Shown: piece by piece, positions 1 to 7,992 of the stretch
How positions within the stretch are numbered: the first letter of the stretch is position 1
Layout of the letters: each line of letters begins with the position of its first letter
NCBI GenBank assembly: GCA_900169235.1
Contig: FWCC01000439.1
Coordinates: 4,037-22,854, forward strand
DNA from: Zarea fungicola
Lineage: Eukaryota; Ascomycota; Sordariomycetes; Hypocreales; Cordycipitaceae
DNA length: 18,818 nucleotides
Reading direction: 5' to 3'
Position numbers and translations under genes: made by a program
The notes under the pieces: model-generated
The model's database searches: none
What the model saw: only the letters and a program-made list of their open reading frames with translations
What the model was told of the DNA's origin: nothing

Positions 1-880
1 ACAGCAGCGCTATGCGTTACACATCTCCACAAAATATAGGGTAGATTGGAAAGCAGACGACTCTAGTCGAATCAGTGTCTCGACAGCTATAATTATCCGT
101 AGACTGAGCTGAAAATATCTGATGAATATTAGAGATGAGTTTATTCATCAATTCCAAGTCAAGTTTGTTTGAAAAGAGCCTTGTTTATTAAAATTGTTTC
201 TCAAAATTGTCTCCTACATTCACTCGGATTTGTGTCAAGCTTGCCACTGATACCTCTTGGGCTTGCCGATGGCTTGCTTTTCTTACTCCTGTTCAAGATT
301 AATCTTTTGAGACAAACACGAATATATCTCGATTTCAATTGCAAGAGACGTTATAAAACATGCAAAATTACGTGAGCATAGTTGTGTGAGTCACAGAAAC
401 GGGATTCGGACGGTATAACGAGATATAAAACAGCTAGCGTATATAAGTTAAAAGCCTATTAAATGCCGGAATCGGTTTCAAAGATGTAAGTGATCAAATT
501 AATGCAAAGCTTCTATATTGTTGCTCACACGCGTAATCATGGCCGAATGCCCGCAAGGAAGTAAGCTGTTCTGACACCTAGACTATTAGACCACAATTGC
601 TAAACTCACTTTCAATGCTTCTTTGCTTTTTTGTTGCCGGTGTACTTGTCCCGGAAGCTGATAGGGAAGGTGGCAGACGCAAGTTGGTGGCCGGAAGTTA
701 CCCTGCCAAGCAGAGTTGAACCAATGCAGTGGCTTTACAAGCCATTGGTCCATTAGCGTCATCAACGAGACGGTTTAAACACCGGGTGGCGTGATATGAG
801 CAGGGTAGCCCTAAGATACCTATATTCTGTGCTATTTATATTGGGCTTATGACTGTTTTGTTTATTTCAATTCCGTCAGG
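1..880. other. Intergenic, no supported gene
   Basis: No start-to-stop frame here resembles a known protein. The longest open stretch begins at a TTG near position 169 and reads as low-information hydrophobic sequence. The segment is moderately AT-rich. It holds an imperfect inverted repeat with CCAAT-like ends at about 720-748, and ends just before a clear TATA element at 881. It may be the distal promoter of whatever is transcribed from that element. Confidence 0.6.
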
Positions 881-888
881 TATATAAA
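881..888 (+). promoter_or_regulatory. TATA box without an assigned gene
   Basis: The sequence TATATAAA is followed by a CA- and CT-rich stretch (about 900-960), which looks like a fungal transcription start and 5' leader. The nearest downstream ATG with an open frame is at 1106. The MFS start codon at 1546 is about 660 nt away and has its own TATA element at 1420. This element may therefore drive a short transcript or an alternative long leader of the transporter. The match is by eye. Confidence 0.45.
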
Positions 889-1105
889 GATGATCCATAC
901 AAAGCATCTCTAGAGTCTCAGGCCACTTCAAGAGCACTGTCACTCAGCCACTCCGCTCTCCCAGAACACATTACCTCGGGAAGCATAGCTTGGAATTCGT
1001 AAAGTAAATAATATACTTTTTACATAGGAAACGGCCTTCACCACACCGACCAACAACTGCTGCATATTATCCTTTCTTCAGTTTGTGACTCTAAACCGCC
1101 CGATT

Positions 1106-1312
1106 ATGAGAATGCCCGCAAATATCACAAAGCCCGCAATATTGCCGCAGAAGCATCGCCCCGCCATATTACCGCTTCATGCCGCATCGCATCGGTTTCA
1201 ATCTCTGCTGAACCACTATTCACCGGCCGAGTCCACATATCTCCGAGTTACCAGGGTACCATTGACCTATTTGGCCACGGCTGCTCGAACTGGGTGCCGC
1301 GAAGATGAGTAA
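1106..1312 (+). CDS. Possible small ORF, 68 residues, unrecognised
   Basis: This is an ATG-to-TGA frame lying about 220 nt downstream of the TATA element at 881. The predicted peptide is basic, without a signal peptide or membrane segment. It contains a short internal near-repeat (KPAILP and RPAILP, residues about 9-22), matched in the DNA by two similar CCGCAATATT/CCGCCATATT blocks. No family is recognised. It could equally be untranslated leader DNA upstream of the transporter gene. Support is only the promoter-like element and the intact frame. Confidence 0.2.
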   Translation: MRMPANITKPAILPQKHRPAILPLHAASHRFQSLLNHYSPAESTYLRVTRVPLTYLATAARTGCREDE

Positions 1313-1419
1313 CTTTAGCTTTTGCTAGGCGAGCAGCTGAAATCGGAGTGATTACGACCCCTTGCATGCTTTGTGAAAGAACTAGGGCTAGAATTTCCTG
1401 ATTACCGTGTTGCTGGTTT

Positions 1420-1425
1420 TATAAA
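1420..1425 (+). promoter_or_regulatory. TATA box of the MFS transporter gene
   Basis: TATAAA lies 121 nt upstream of the transporter ATG. It is followed by a CT-rich stretch (about 1445-1515) typical of fungal transcription starts, and no other ATG-initiated frame of note intervenes. Confidence 0.55.
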
Positions 1426-1545
1426 GGGAATGTGATCCCCTACATGCCTCGTCTTTTGTCTTGCATGTAACCCCAACCCGCTCTTATTGTCTCTGGCCGG
1501 CGCTCCCCCCATTGGACAAGATCAGACTCTGGCTAGTTTTGCGCC

Positions 1546-3297
1546 ATGCCTTCAATAAGACTTGCAAGGCCACCGCACGTGGGCGGCGATCCCCAACATG
1601 CCGTTGGTGCCGATTTAGACCAAGATCTGGAGAGGGCTTCGGACACAACCGAGACCGTCCACGACCAGTCCAGTACACCACCGGTTGAGCCAACGGAGAA
1701 GAACAAGGAAACCCCTGCGGAGGTGCCTTGGGCACAAGACCCTGCCAATCCCTATAACTGGCCATCCAAGAAGAAAGGTCTCCAGCTTTTATGGTTCTGT
1801 TCCATGGCATTCTTGTGGTGAGTTGAATCCCTCCCCCACCCCTCCAAAATAGCAAGAGGCATCCAGGGCTAACAAATGCAACCCTTTTCAACATGTTATA
1901 GTTCTGTTGCCACGTCAATCTTGAGCCCTGCCACCGCCCAGATTATGGTCGAGTTCAATGTCTCGCGTACGGTTGCTCTGCTGCCCCTTTCGCTGTATGT
2001 CCTCTCCATGGGCTTCGGACCTGTCGTGGGCGGCCCATTGTCCGAAACGCTGGGCCGGTTTCCCGTTTACATTGGCATGCTTCCGATCGGCGCGCTCTTC
2101 ACCCTAGGAGCTGGCTTCACGCACAATTTCGGGGCCCTGTGTTTTCTCCGCTTCATGGCTGGCTTCACATGGGGTCCGATTGTGGCCATTGGGCCGGGAT
2201 CCATCAATGAGACGTATCTTCCCGCCTTTCGTGGGCCCGCCTCGGCAATCTATGTCCTGATGCCTTTCTTGGGACCCGGCTTTGGGTAAGACTTTTTTTT
2301 TCTCTAATATTTTCTACATATTTTTGAGTGGAGAGATCTAACATTCCACGTAGCCCCGTCATTGGCTCGTTTGTCGTCAACCGCAAGGACTGGCGCTGGA
2401 CACAGTGGACCATCATCTTCATGGCCATCTTCAGCATGCTTCTCATCCCTTTCGGCGCCGAAACTTTTGCGCCAATTCTGAAGCGTCGACTGGCCAAGGC
2501 ACGCGGCCAGCCTGTCCCCCCGCAGCCTGCCTTATCAGTCAAGATCAAGAAGTTCACCCAGGTTGCCCTGGTCCGGCCCATCGTGATGCTGTTTGCCGAA
2601 CCGATTGTCACATTCCTATCGCTGTATGTCGCCGTCAATTTCGGTACACTGTTCTGCTTCTTTGCTGCAGTGCCCTATACCTTTTCTTTGACATATGGCT
2701 TCCATCTCGAGCAGACAGGCCTGGTCTTCATTTCAATCGTCATCGGGTGTGTCCTTGGATTTATTACACTGATATTCTGCGACATTTTCTTCTATCGCAA
2801 GAAGATCCCACTGTTTCCGCCAAACAAGGTACCCCCGGAACACAGACTTTACGCAGCCATGATTGGCAGTCTTGGCCTCCCCGTCGGGCTGTTCTGGTTT
2901 GCGTGGTCCGCCCGCTCAAGCATCTCGTGGGCCAGCCCTGCAGCAGCCATAATACCATTTGCGTGGGGCAATCTCTGCATCTTTGTTAGTGCCGTCAGCT
3001 ACATGGTTGATACGTACAGCGGTGATGTTATCGCAAGTGCGGCCGCGGCAAACAGTCTGGCTCGATATGGCCTGGCCGCAGGCTTCCCACTTTTCACCAT
3101 TCAGAGTATGTACCTCGTAAAGCTTTAAACAGAGCTCAACTAACTCGTGTGCAGTGTATGAGAAACTTGGTATTCACTGGGCTGGCAGCTTGCTTGCCTT
3201 TTTGTCTGTTGCATTGCTTCCTATCCCGTGGATCTTGTTCAAGTTTGGTCCTTCCATCAGGGCAAAGAGCAAGTATGAGACGGCCAGCTACGACTAA
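1546..3297 (+). CDS. MFS transporter, DHA1 drug:H+ antiporter type, 516 aa, four exons
   Basis: Membrane exporter predicted to move drugs, polyamines or metabolites out of the cell in exchange for protons. The exons are 1546-1817, 1902-2285, 2354-3105 and 3155-3297. The introns start GTGAGT, GTAAGA and GTATGT, end TAG/TAG/CAG, and each has a CTAAC branch site. Joined, they give 1551 nt with no stop. A polar N-tail of about 65 residues ends in the NPYNW motif (68-72), which is typical of fungal DHA1 proteins just before helix 1. The loop PLSETLGR (about 136-143) is the family's motif A equivalent, and GPGFGP near 216-221 spans an exon junction and corresponds to motif C. Near the C-terminus, VDTY, a run of alanines and AGFPLF followed by MYEKLG match the conserved helix 10-11 region. 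Length and helix layout are normal for a 12-helix member. It converges with a hydrolase gene 302 nt downstream. The substrate cannot be read from sequence. Confidence 0.93.
1818..1901 (+). other. Intron 1 of the MFS gene (84 nt)
   Basis: Donor GTGAGT and acceptor TTATAG, with branch-like GGCTAAC at about 1867-1873. Removing it joins a split Cys codon (TG|T) and restores the expected first membrane helix. Confidence 0.9.
2286..2353 (+). other. Intron 2 of the MFS gene (68 nt)
   Basis: Donor GTAAGA followed by a T-rich tract, branch-like CTAAC at about 2338-2342, acceptor CGTAG. Splicing joins a split Gly codon inside the conserved GPGFGP motif. Confidence 0.9.
3106..3154 (+). other. Intron 3 of the MFS gene (49 nt)
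   Basis: Donor GTATGT, branch CTAAC at 3140-3144, acceptor GCAG. Splicing creates a Met codon in the conserved stretch after helix 11 (IQ|MYEKLG). Confidence 0.9.
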
Positions 3298-3598
3298 ATA
3301 ACAGGCAAGGGCATCTATTTTTTTTTTTTTTTTTTGAATCATGCATTCATGCGAGAAGGAGTACCAAACTGTTGATACGAGCCCAGTAACTCACCAGGCA
3401 GGATTGGTGTGGCACAACAGGAGCATATATATTGTTTGACTAGATCCACCGCCTAATAGCAGATGGAAAGCTATACTTCGTGTTGTTAATTATCAGTAAT
3501 TTATTTAATTAACTTACTTATCCTTCTTGCTTGATTTAGTTTGTTTACTTCATTCTCTTAATCTGCTTGCATTGATTCATTTACATGAGTACCACTTA
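3298..3598. other. Convergent 3' intergenic region
   Basis: Shared downstream region of two converging genes. It contains an uninterrupted run of 18 T at 3318-3335 and an AT-rich stretch near 3480-3530 that could serve 3' end formation on either strand. No gene is seen. Confidence 0.6.
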
Positions 3599-4447
3599 TC
3601 AAGACAGCCATTCGTCCAGATTGGCGTTGAATGTCTCAGCATCTTGAATTGGGGCGAAATGGCTGACATCTGGTAAAACCACCAGTCGCGATCCCGAAAT
3701 CATGTCTCTCATCTGCGGGGCAACCTGATGCTGAACCAACTCTTCAGAGTCCCCAGTGACAATCCATATTGCCTGCTTCCCGTTTGGCTGCTCCGGTAAT
3801 GGCGCAATTTTTGAAAAGTCATTCTGTGACCATGCCGGTTCAATGGCCTGCATCTTGTTGCCCTTTGCCGCGAAGTCCTCAAACCGATCCGGGGTGGGCG
3901 AAATGGCCTCATATTCCACCTTGATTCTGGTCATCAATTCAGAAAGAAAAGGGATCTGGCCGGGTTCAACATGTATCGCTTGGTCGGGTTGGTAATTCGC
4001 CCCAAACGCGAAAATTTGCTTCACCCTTGAGCCATGGCGCATGGCGAGGGAGAGGCACGTATTGCCGCCGTCGGACCAACCCACCCAGTTGGCAGCAGCA
4101 ACATCCAGGTGATCAAGCAGCGCGACAGCGTCGTCAGCGAAGAGGTCATATGATAGATCCACATTGGGGTCGTCGGTGGAACGGCCATGACCGCGAGTAT
4201 CAATTGCGATGACTGGATGGCCTTTTGAAGCGATGTGGTTTATCTGGTGGGCAAACCACCTGGAGCTAATCTTTCCGCCATGGAGGAAGACGACTGGTGT
4301 CCGGCCACAGGTCAAAGCCGGGCCGTAAAGCGCATACCACAATTTGACATTATTGATGGGTGCAGTGCCTGAACTCACAGCTTCAGGCAATACCGGTGTC
4401 GGTGGGAGAGTCTTGTACCGAGGCAGTGATTCGTTGATGTCCTCCAT
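3599..4447 (-). CDS. Alpha/beta hydrolase, 282 aa
   Basis: Hydrolase of the alpha/beta fold; substrate unknown. Visible elements in order are the oxyanion-hole HGG (about 56-58), the IDTRGHGRS loop (about 82-90), the nucleophile elbow GWSDGG with Ser125, an acid in VTGDSEE (Asp233), and the catalytic His263 in VSHFAP. The triad is complete and the length is normal. The ATG at 4447 is chosen because the longer in-frame extension begins with GTG at 4522, which is unlikely to start translation in a fungus. That extension nevertheless reads as a hydrophobic leader ending near two Cys. An intron-acceptor-like TTTCAG on the minus strand (about 4488-4493) leaves open an unseen upstream exon and a secreted product. 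A TATA-like TTTAAATA (4573-4580, minus) lies upstream. The GWSDGG and FGANY stretch resembles bacterial alpha/beta hydrolases of unknown function. It is the middle gene of an MFS-hydrolase-hydrolase group. Confidence 0.87.
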   Translation of the reverse strand: MEDINESLPRYKTLPPTPVLPEAVSSGTAPINNVKLWYALYGPALTCGRTPVVFLHGGKISSRWFAHQINHIASKGHPVIAIDTRGHGRSTDDPNVDLSYDLFADDAVALLDHLDVAAANWVGWSDGGNTCLSLAMRHGSRVKQIFAFGANYQPDQAIHVEPGQIPFLSELMTRIKVEYEAISPTPDRFEDFAAKGNKMQAIEPAWSQNDFSKIAPLPEQPNGKQAIWIVTGDSEELVQHQVAPQMRDMISGSRLVVLPDVSHFAPIQDAETFNANLDEWLS

Positions 4448-4825
4448 GCTGCAGCACTGGCTGAGAGCTTTGGTAGAAAATGCGATTCTGAAAATAGTAA
4501 CTAATAGAAACGACGTAGGCACAAAAATTGTAAACTCAGTTGAATAGTAAGGCTCTGTTGGTTCAAGCTATGTATTTAAAGTTGGATTAACAATTCAAGT
4601 GGAGTATGTATAATAAAGAAAACTGCAATTGAGCAAACGAGGCGATAACTGGGTTTAAGCAAAAGTACCCATTATTACTCCGTCTGACTGGAAGCTTGGT
4701 GGAGTGAATACATGATTCAGGACCGCATCATGGTAAGCTACTAAAACAGCAAACCAATGCGTGGTCCAATCGTTGTTTACGTTTTAGGTACCCTGTACCC
4801 TCTTTCCTCGTATAAATTCTTCCAA
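4448..4825. other. Intergenic between the two hydrolase genes
   Basis: Holds the leader and probable promoter of the 3599-4447 gene (TATA-like element at 4573-4580 read on the minus strand) and the 3' flank of the 4826-5770 gene. No additional gene is seen. Confidence 0.6.
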
Positions 4826-5770
4826 CTAGACAAAGAATTCTAGCACCTCACGAACTACTTCGTCGGCATTCTCTTCGGGAATGTAGTGGGTGCCCGTGAC
4901 ACGGTGGCCTTGCACCGTTATGCTCGGATCCGTCACATCCTGCCAGTCCTGAATACATGCAAATTTCTTTTCAATCAAGCCCTGTGAGGCCCACAGCACC
5001 CGCAGTGGAGATTTTATAAGACGACCTGCTTCCTTGTCTGCCTTTTGCTCGACTAAATCAAGCTCCCTTGCCGCGCGATAATCATCACACATGGCCCGCG
5101 CCGTGTCCGGATCCGCCATGGCGGCCAAGTACACATCCAGACAGTGGTCGTCGAACCGGCCCTTGAGTTTCCCGTCTGCGCGGGCGCCGACATAGCCGCC
5201 CATGAATCTGTCAAGAAAGACGCCCGGCTGCGCTGCCATGAGCGTCTCCGGGAACGGGGCCGGCTGGATCAGGAAGAACCAGTGGAAGTATACGGATGCA
5301 ACGTCCACATCTGTGGCCTCGTACATGCGCAGCGTCGGACTCACGTCGAGGAGGATGGCGGCCTTGACGCGGTCCGGGTAGTCGACGAGTAGCTTGTGGC
5401 TCACGCGGGCGCCGCGATCGTGGCCGACAACGTAAAAGGGCTGCTGCGCCCCGTAGCCGAGCTGGTCCATGACGGAGACCATGTCCCGCGCCATGGCGCT
5501 CTTTGCGTACTGGGCGACACCGTGTGGCTTCGAGGACTGCCCATAGCCGCGGATGTCAGGCAGCACGACGGTGTAGCGCGATAGGAGATGCGGGACAACG
5601 CGGTGCCAGATTTGACAGGTTTGCGGGAAGCCGTGGAGGAGAAGCAGCGGGGGCAGTGACGAGGAGGCGGCATCGCCGCTACTGACGCCACGGATGACCA
5701 CTTCTGGTTCAGTCTGCGTCGTAAAAGCAAATGGCTTTAAAGCGTCAGAGAAGAGTGTGGTAGCCGCCAT
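4826..5770 (-). CDS. Alpha/beta hydrolase, fluoroacetate dehalogenase/epoxide hydrolase-like, 314 aa
   Basis: Likely hydrolyses a carbon-halogen bond or epoxide through an aspartyl-ester intermediate. The oxyanion motif HGFPQ is at 46-50. The nucleophile elbow GHDRGAR has Asp118 as nucleophile, with Arg119 and Arg122 matching the carboxylate-binding arginines of fluoroacetate dehalogenases. LDVSPT gives Asp142, the family's acid position after strand 6. YFHWFFLIQPAP supplies His163 and Trp164, and CDDYRAA supplies Tyr231; together these match the halide pocket. His295 in TGTHYIPEEN is the catalytic base; the usual Gly before it is Thr. Length (294-306 in bacterial enzymes) and motif spacing agree. 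The ATG at 5770 has a good context (A at -3, G at +4), and the longer in-frame extension starts with GTG. Gene lies 378 nt upstream, in transcription order, of the other hydrolase. Substrate choice (fluoroacetate, other haloacids, epoxides) cannot be settled from motifs. Confidence 0.88.
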   Translation of the reverse strand: MAATTLFSDALKPFAFTTQTEPEVVIRGVSSGDAASSSLPPLLLLHGFPQTCQIWHRVVPHLLSRYTVVLPDIRGYGQSSKPHGVAQYAKSAMARDMVSVMDQLGYGAQQPFYVVGHDRGARVSHKLLVDYPDRVKAAILLDVSPTLRMYEATDVDVASVYFHWFFLIQPAPFPETLMAAQPGVFLDRFMGGYVGARADGKLKGRFDDHCLDVYLAAMADPDTARAMCDDYRAARELDLVEQKADKEAGRLIKSPLRVLWASQGLIEKKFACIQDWQDVTDPSITVQGHRVTGTHYIPEENADEVVREVLEFFV

Positions 5771-6903
5771 GATCAGAAGTTTTAATGATACTTGAAGATG
5801 TAGTAGGAGATTTAAAACTCGCCGACGGCGTGTCTGTCGCAGCTCTTCCCTGCATATTAAACCGAGGCAACGATCAATGATGAAATCGATCCACTTACTG
5901 CAGATGCAGTGTCTCACTTGAATTAGTCGTCTCTGCAGCCTACTACAGCTCCATTGGAGCACATATCCCTAATTGTAATACTAATTCTAGGCACAAATCT
6001 CCTGGTCTTGTAAAAGAAATAAATGTATTGATGATTTTTTTAAGCTATAGGCTGATATACACTATGCTAGCTACGAGCAACCTGATAATATTTAGGTAAT
6101 AATAACGGCATCTGCGTTGTGAAGAGGGCAAAAAAAAAAAAAGGCATAGCGCTTATACGAATCCAAGCCATTTAAATTAGCCGGTCAAAAACATGCGAAC
6201 TATTTCACTACCTCTTTATTAATCCTAATGAATCAACTTCGGGAGGTACGTATACACCATTGAGTGAACAAAGCTCCAGCGCTGCCACAGGCGTTGCATC
6301 TACTCGGATTACCAAATCATGCAGAAATTGATTCCGGCTGACAACTAAACCCGTGACAAAGAATTCACCGCCAAAGAGAAGTCTGATATGTCCCTGCACC
6401 TAAATGCCTATAAGAAGAGCTCCAGCCTATAGATGCCCCATGAGACTGGAGTTAACATGGAGGACACTACGGACACGGGCAAGGTCATCGAGATTTCTAA
6501 AAGGCTAAACGTTCGACATTACCAACATACGCTAAGGCGGAGAGAGTGCTAAATTTACTTTATACCCGAACAATGCAGAGTTCTGGAAAGGGCTGTATTT
6601 CTTTCGGAACACTCTGAGCGGCATCCTTGGCTAGGCTGCAAGGCCTTATGCACCGGCAGTGTTGCCGGTACATTTGGTTTCTGTATTTAATGGCAGAGAA
6701 AAAGATGGTTACATGCTTTACCTTACAATCCCCGAATAATGTCTCGAATGTGTGGAAATCTACTTGATTGGTAATATATCTCCAGCCGATGTTTGTAGCT
6801 GTCTCGGACCGGCTACACGATTGGTCCATGAACTTAAATCATGCGCATGTTTCATAAAAAAAAAATTATACTAAGAACTTACATGCCACAGTAATGAGAC
6901 AAT
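5771..6903. other. Intergenic with weak open frames
   Basis: About 1.1 kb between two minus-strand genes. The right part holds two minus-strand open stretches: 6208-6399, beginning after a TAG with no ATG, and 6560-6829, beginning with ATG (89 residues). Neither shows a recognised motif. A run of 13 A lies at 6130-6142. The left part includes the 5' leader and promoter of the 4826-5770 gene, with TTTAAAT about 45 nt before its ATG. Decayed coding DNA is possible but not shown. Confidence 0.45.
6560..6829 (-). CDS. Hypothetical short ORF, 89 residues, weak support
   Basis: ATG-initiated minus-strand frame just downstream of the 6904-7992 gene. The peptide is basic and Cys-containing, has no signal peptide, and belongs to no family I recognise. 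A GTAAAGC..TACAG pair inside it could mark an intron, which would fit a broken or mis-framed gene. It may be chance. Confidence 0.15.
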   Translation of the reverse strand: MDQSCSRSETATNIGWRYITNQVDFHTFETLFGDCKVKHVTIFFSAIKYRNQMYRQHCRCIRPCSLAKDAAQSVPKEIQPFPELCIVRV

Positions 6904-7992
6904 TTATGTACCGAATTTAAATGAACCGGAGCTGAAAGATCCAAGTTTTGTCGAGCCACTCTTGCCCACGACTTCGTCCTCGTCATCCCCGTCGTCCCCA
7001 TCATCGAGAACAATCCATTGGCCACCGCGAGCTAGCGTTTCAATCATTTCCTTCATCTGCTCTATATCCGAGGCGCCCTTATCTAGAGTTTTCAACCTTT
7101 TGACTGGGCTCGCAGCATACTCTCCTGGCACCGGCATGTCCTCGTCAGTGTCGTCCTCCTCGTCGGATCGCTGTGGAGGGAGGCGTACGGCTATGCGCTT
7201 TCCATATGTCGGCCACAGGATCCTTGACACCCTTGACACCAAAACCACGCCCGTTTCTTCGTCGACGATGCGCTTTTCAGAGCGAATCACATCCCTGTTG
7301 TCAGACCTTGTGGCGACGGGTGGTGTAAGAGTGGCTCGATCGCCTGAAGCGAGAGAGATTGGCAAGGGCTTCGTATCGTTCTTCTCGGGAACGGGGACAG
7401 GATTCCGAATGGGGAAGATTTGGGGCACCGTTTGTGGAGCGAAATACAGAGCCTCCATGGCGCTCCCTGTCGGAGGCTTAAAAACAAATGGCCGTTTTAT
7501 GTCGCATGCAGGTGGGCTGGCGCTTGGCGTAGGAAGGAAACGAAAAATAGGAGATGGTGGCAGTTTTTCGACAATGGGCGACTGGATTTTTTCCTCCTCC
7601 TTGACCAAATCGTCGACATCAGTTGATGAAGATTTGTAGTTTGGAGACTGGCATTGTGTAGCTGCGTCGCTTTGCTGTGAAGTCGTCGCGGGCTCGTCTG
7701 CCTCCTCAACAACATCCGTTTGCGTGGCAGCGGAGCAATAGTTGGCCGTCGCTTGCTGTAGGCTCGGCACACTAATATTTTCAGAGGATTTATTGATGTT
7801 GTGGACTTCGAGGATTCTCTCAATATCTCGGAGGAGATCACCACGGTCCTGCTGCAGAAGCTCCCGCAGTGTAGGGCTTGGCACATCATCGTCGCGGTTG
7901 GCTACATCGTCTCGCTTCTTGCGGAAGAACTCACGAACGCGATTCAGTGCGGGCGCCGTGTCGCTGTTGCGTTTTAGGTGGAACGAAGGCAT
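6904..7992 (-). CDS. Disordered acidic protein with TQT motifs, 362 aa, function unknown
   Basis: Intronless ATG-to-TAA gene, not assigned to a family. The N-terminus is basic (FFRKKR, 22-27). A helical, charged segment follows (about 40-64: TLRELLQQDRGDLLRDIERILEVH region). Two near-identical tetrapeptide cores, AATQT (88-92) and AATQC (110-114), sit 22 residues apart in disordered acidic sequence; a TQT core is the anchor of dynein light chain LC8-binding motifs. The middle is Pro/Ser-rich. Residues about 244-271 form the most ordered part (VVLVSRVSRILWPTYGKR). An acidic run (DEEDDTDEDM, 277-286), a KRLK basic patch (298-301), a short helix (about 309-322), another acidic run (330-340) and a C-terminal SGSFKFGT follow. 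FVFK (169-172) and FKFG (358-361) resemble F-x-F-G repeats of nucleoporins. A nuclear or cytoskeletal adaptor is plausible but unproved. Confidence 0.75.
   Translation of the reverse strand: MPSFHLKRNSDTAPALNRVREFFRKKRDDVANRDDDVPSPTLRELLQQDRGDLLRDIERILEVHNINKSSENISVPSLQQATANYCSAATQTDVVEEADEPATTSQQSDAATQCQSPNYKSSSTDVDDLVKEEEKIQSPIVEKLPPSPIFRFLPTPSASPPACDIKRPFVFKPPTGSAMEALYFAPQTVPQIFPIRNPVPVPEKNDTKPLPISLASGDRATLTPPVATRSDNRDVIRSEKRIVDEETGVVLVSRVSRILWPTYGKRIAVRLPPQRSDEEDDTDEDMPVPGEYAASPVKRLKTLDKGASDIEQMKEMIETLARGGQWIVLDDGDDGDDEDEVVGKSGSTKLGSFSSGSFKFGT

Noticed and set aside
2204..2638. 144-codon minus-strand frame inside the MFS gene
   Set aside because: Shadow of transporter coding sequence crossing its second intron.
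3318..3335. Run of 18 T as a terminator or retroposon poly(A) tail
   Set aside because: No target duplication or reverse-transcribed gene beside it; treated as a homopolymer in a 3' flank.
4448..4522. Longer 307-residue version of the first hydrolase
   Set aside because: It would start at GTG, which is not an expected start in a fungal nuclear gene; the ATG at 4447 gives a complete fold. The possibility of an upstream exon is kept as a finding.
5771..5962. N-terminal extension of the dehalogenase-like hydrolase
   Set aside because: It starts at GTG, has no family match, and the ATG at 5770 has a good context and gives the family length.
6962..7639. 225-codon plus-strand frame opposite the disordered-protein gene
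   Set aside because: Serine-rich shadow of the acidic minus-strand gene; no domain, and the minus frame runs longer from a proper ATG.
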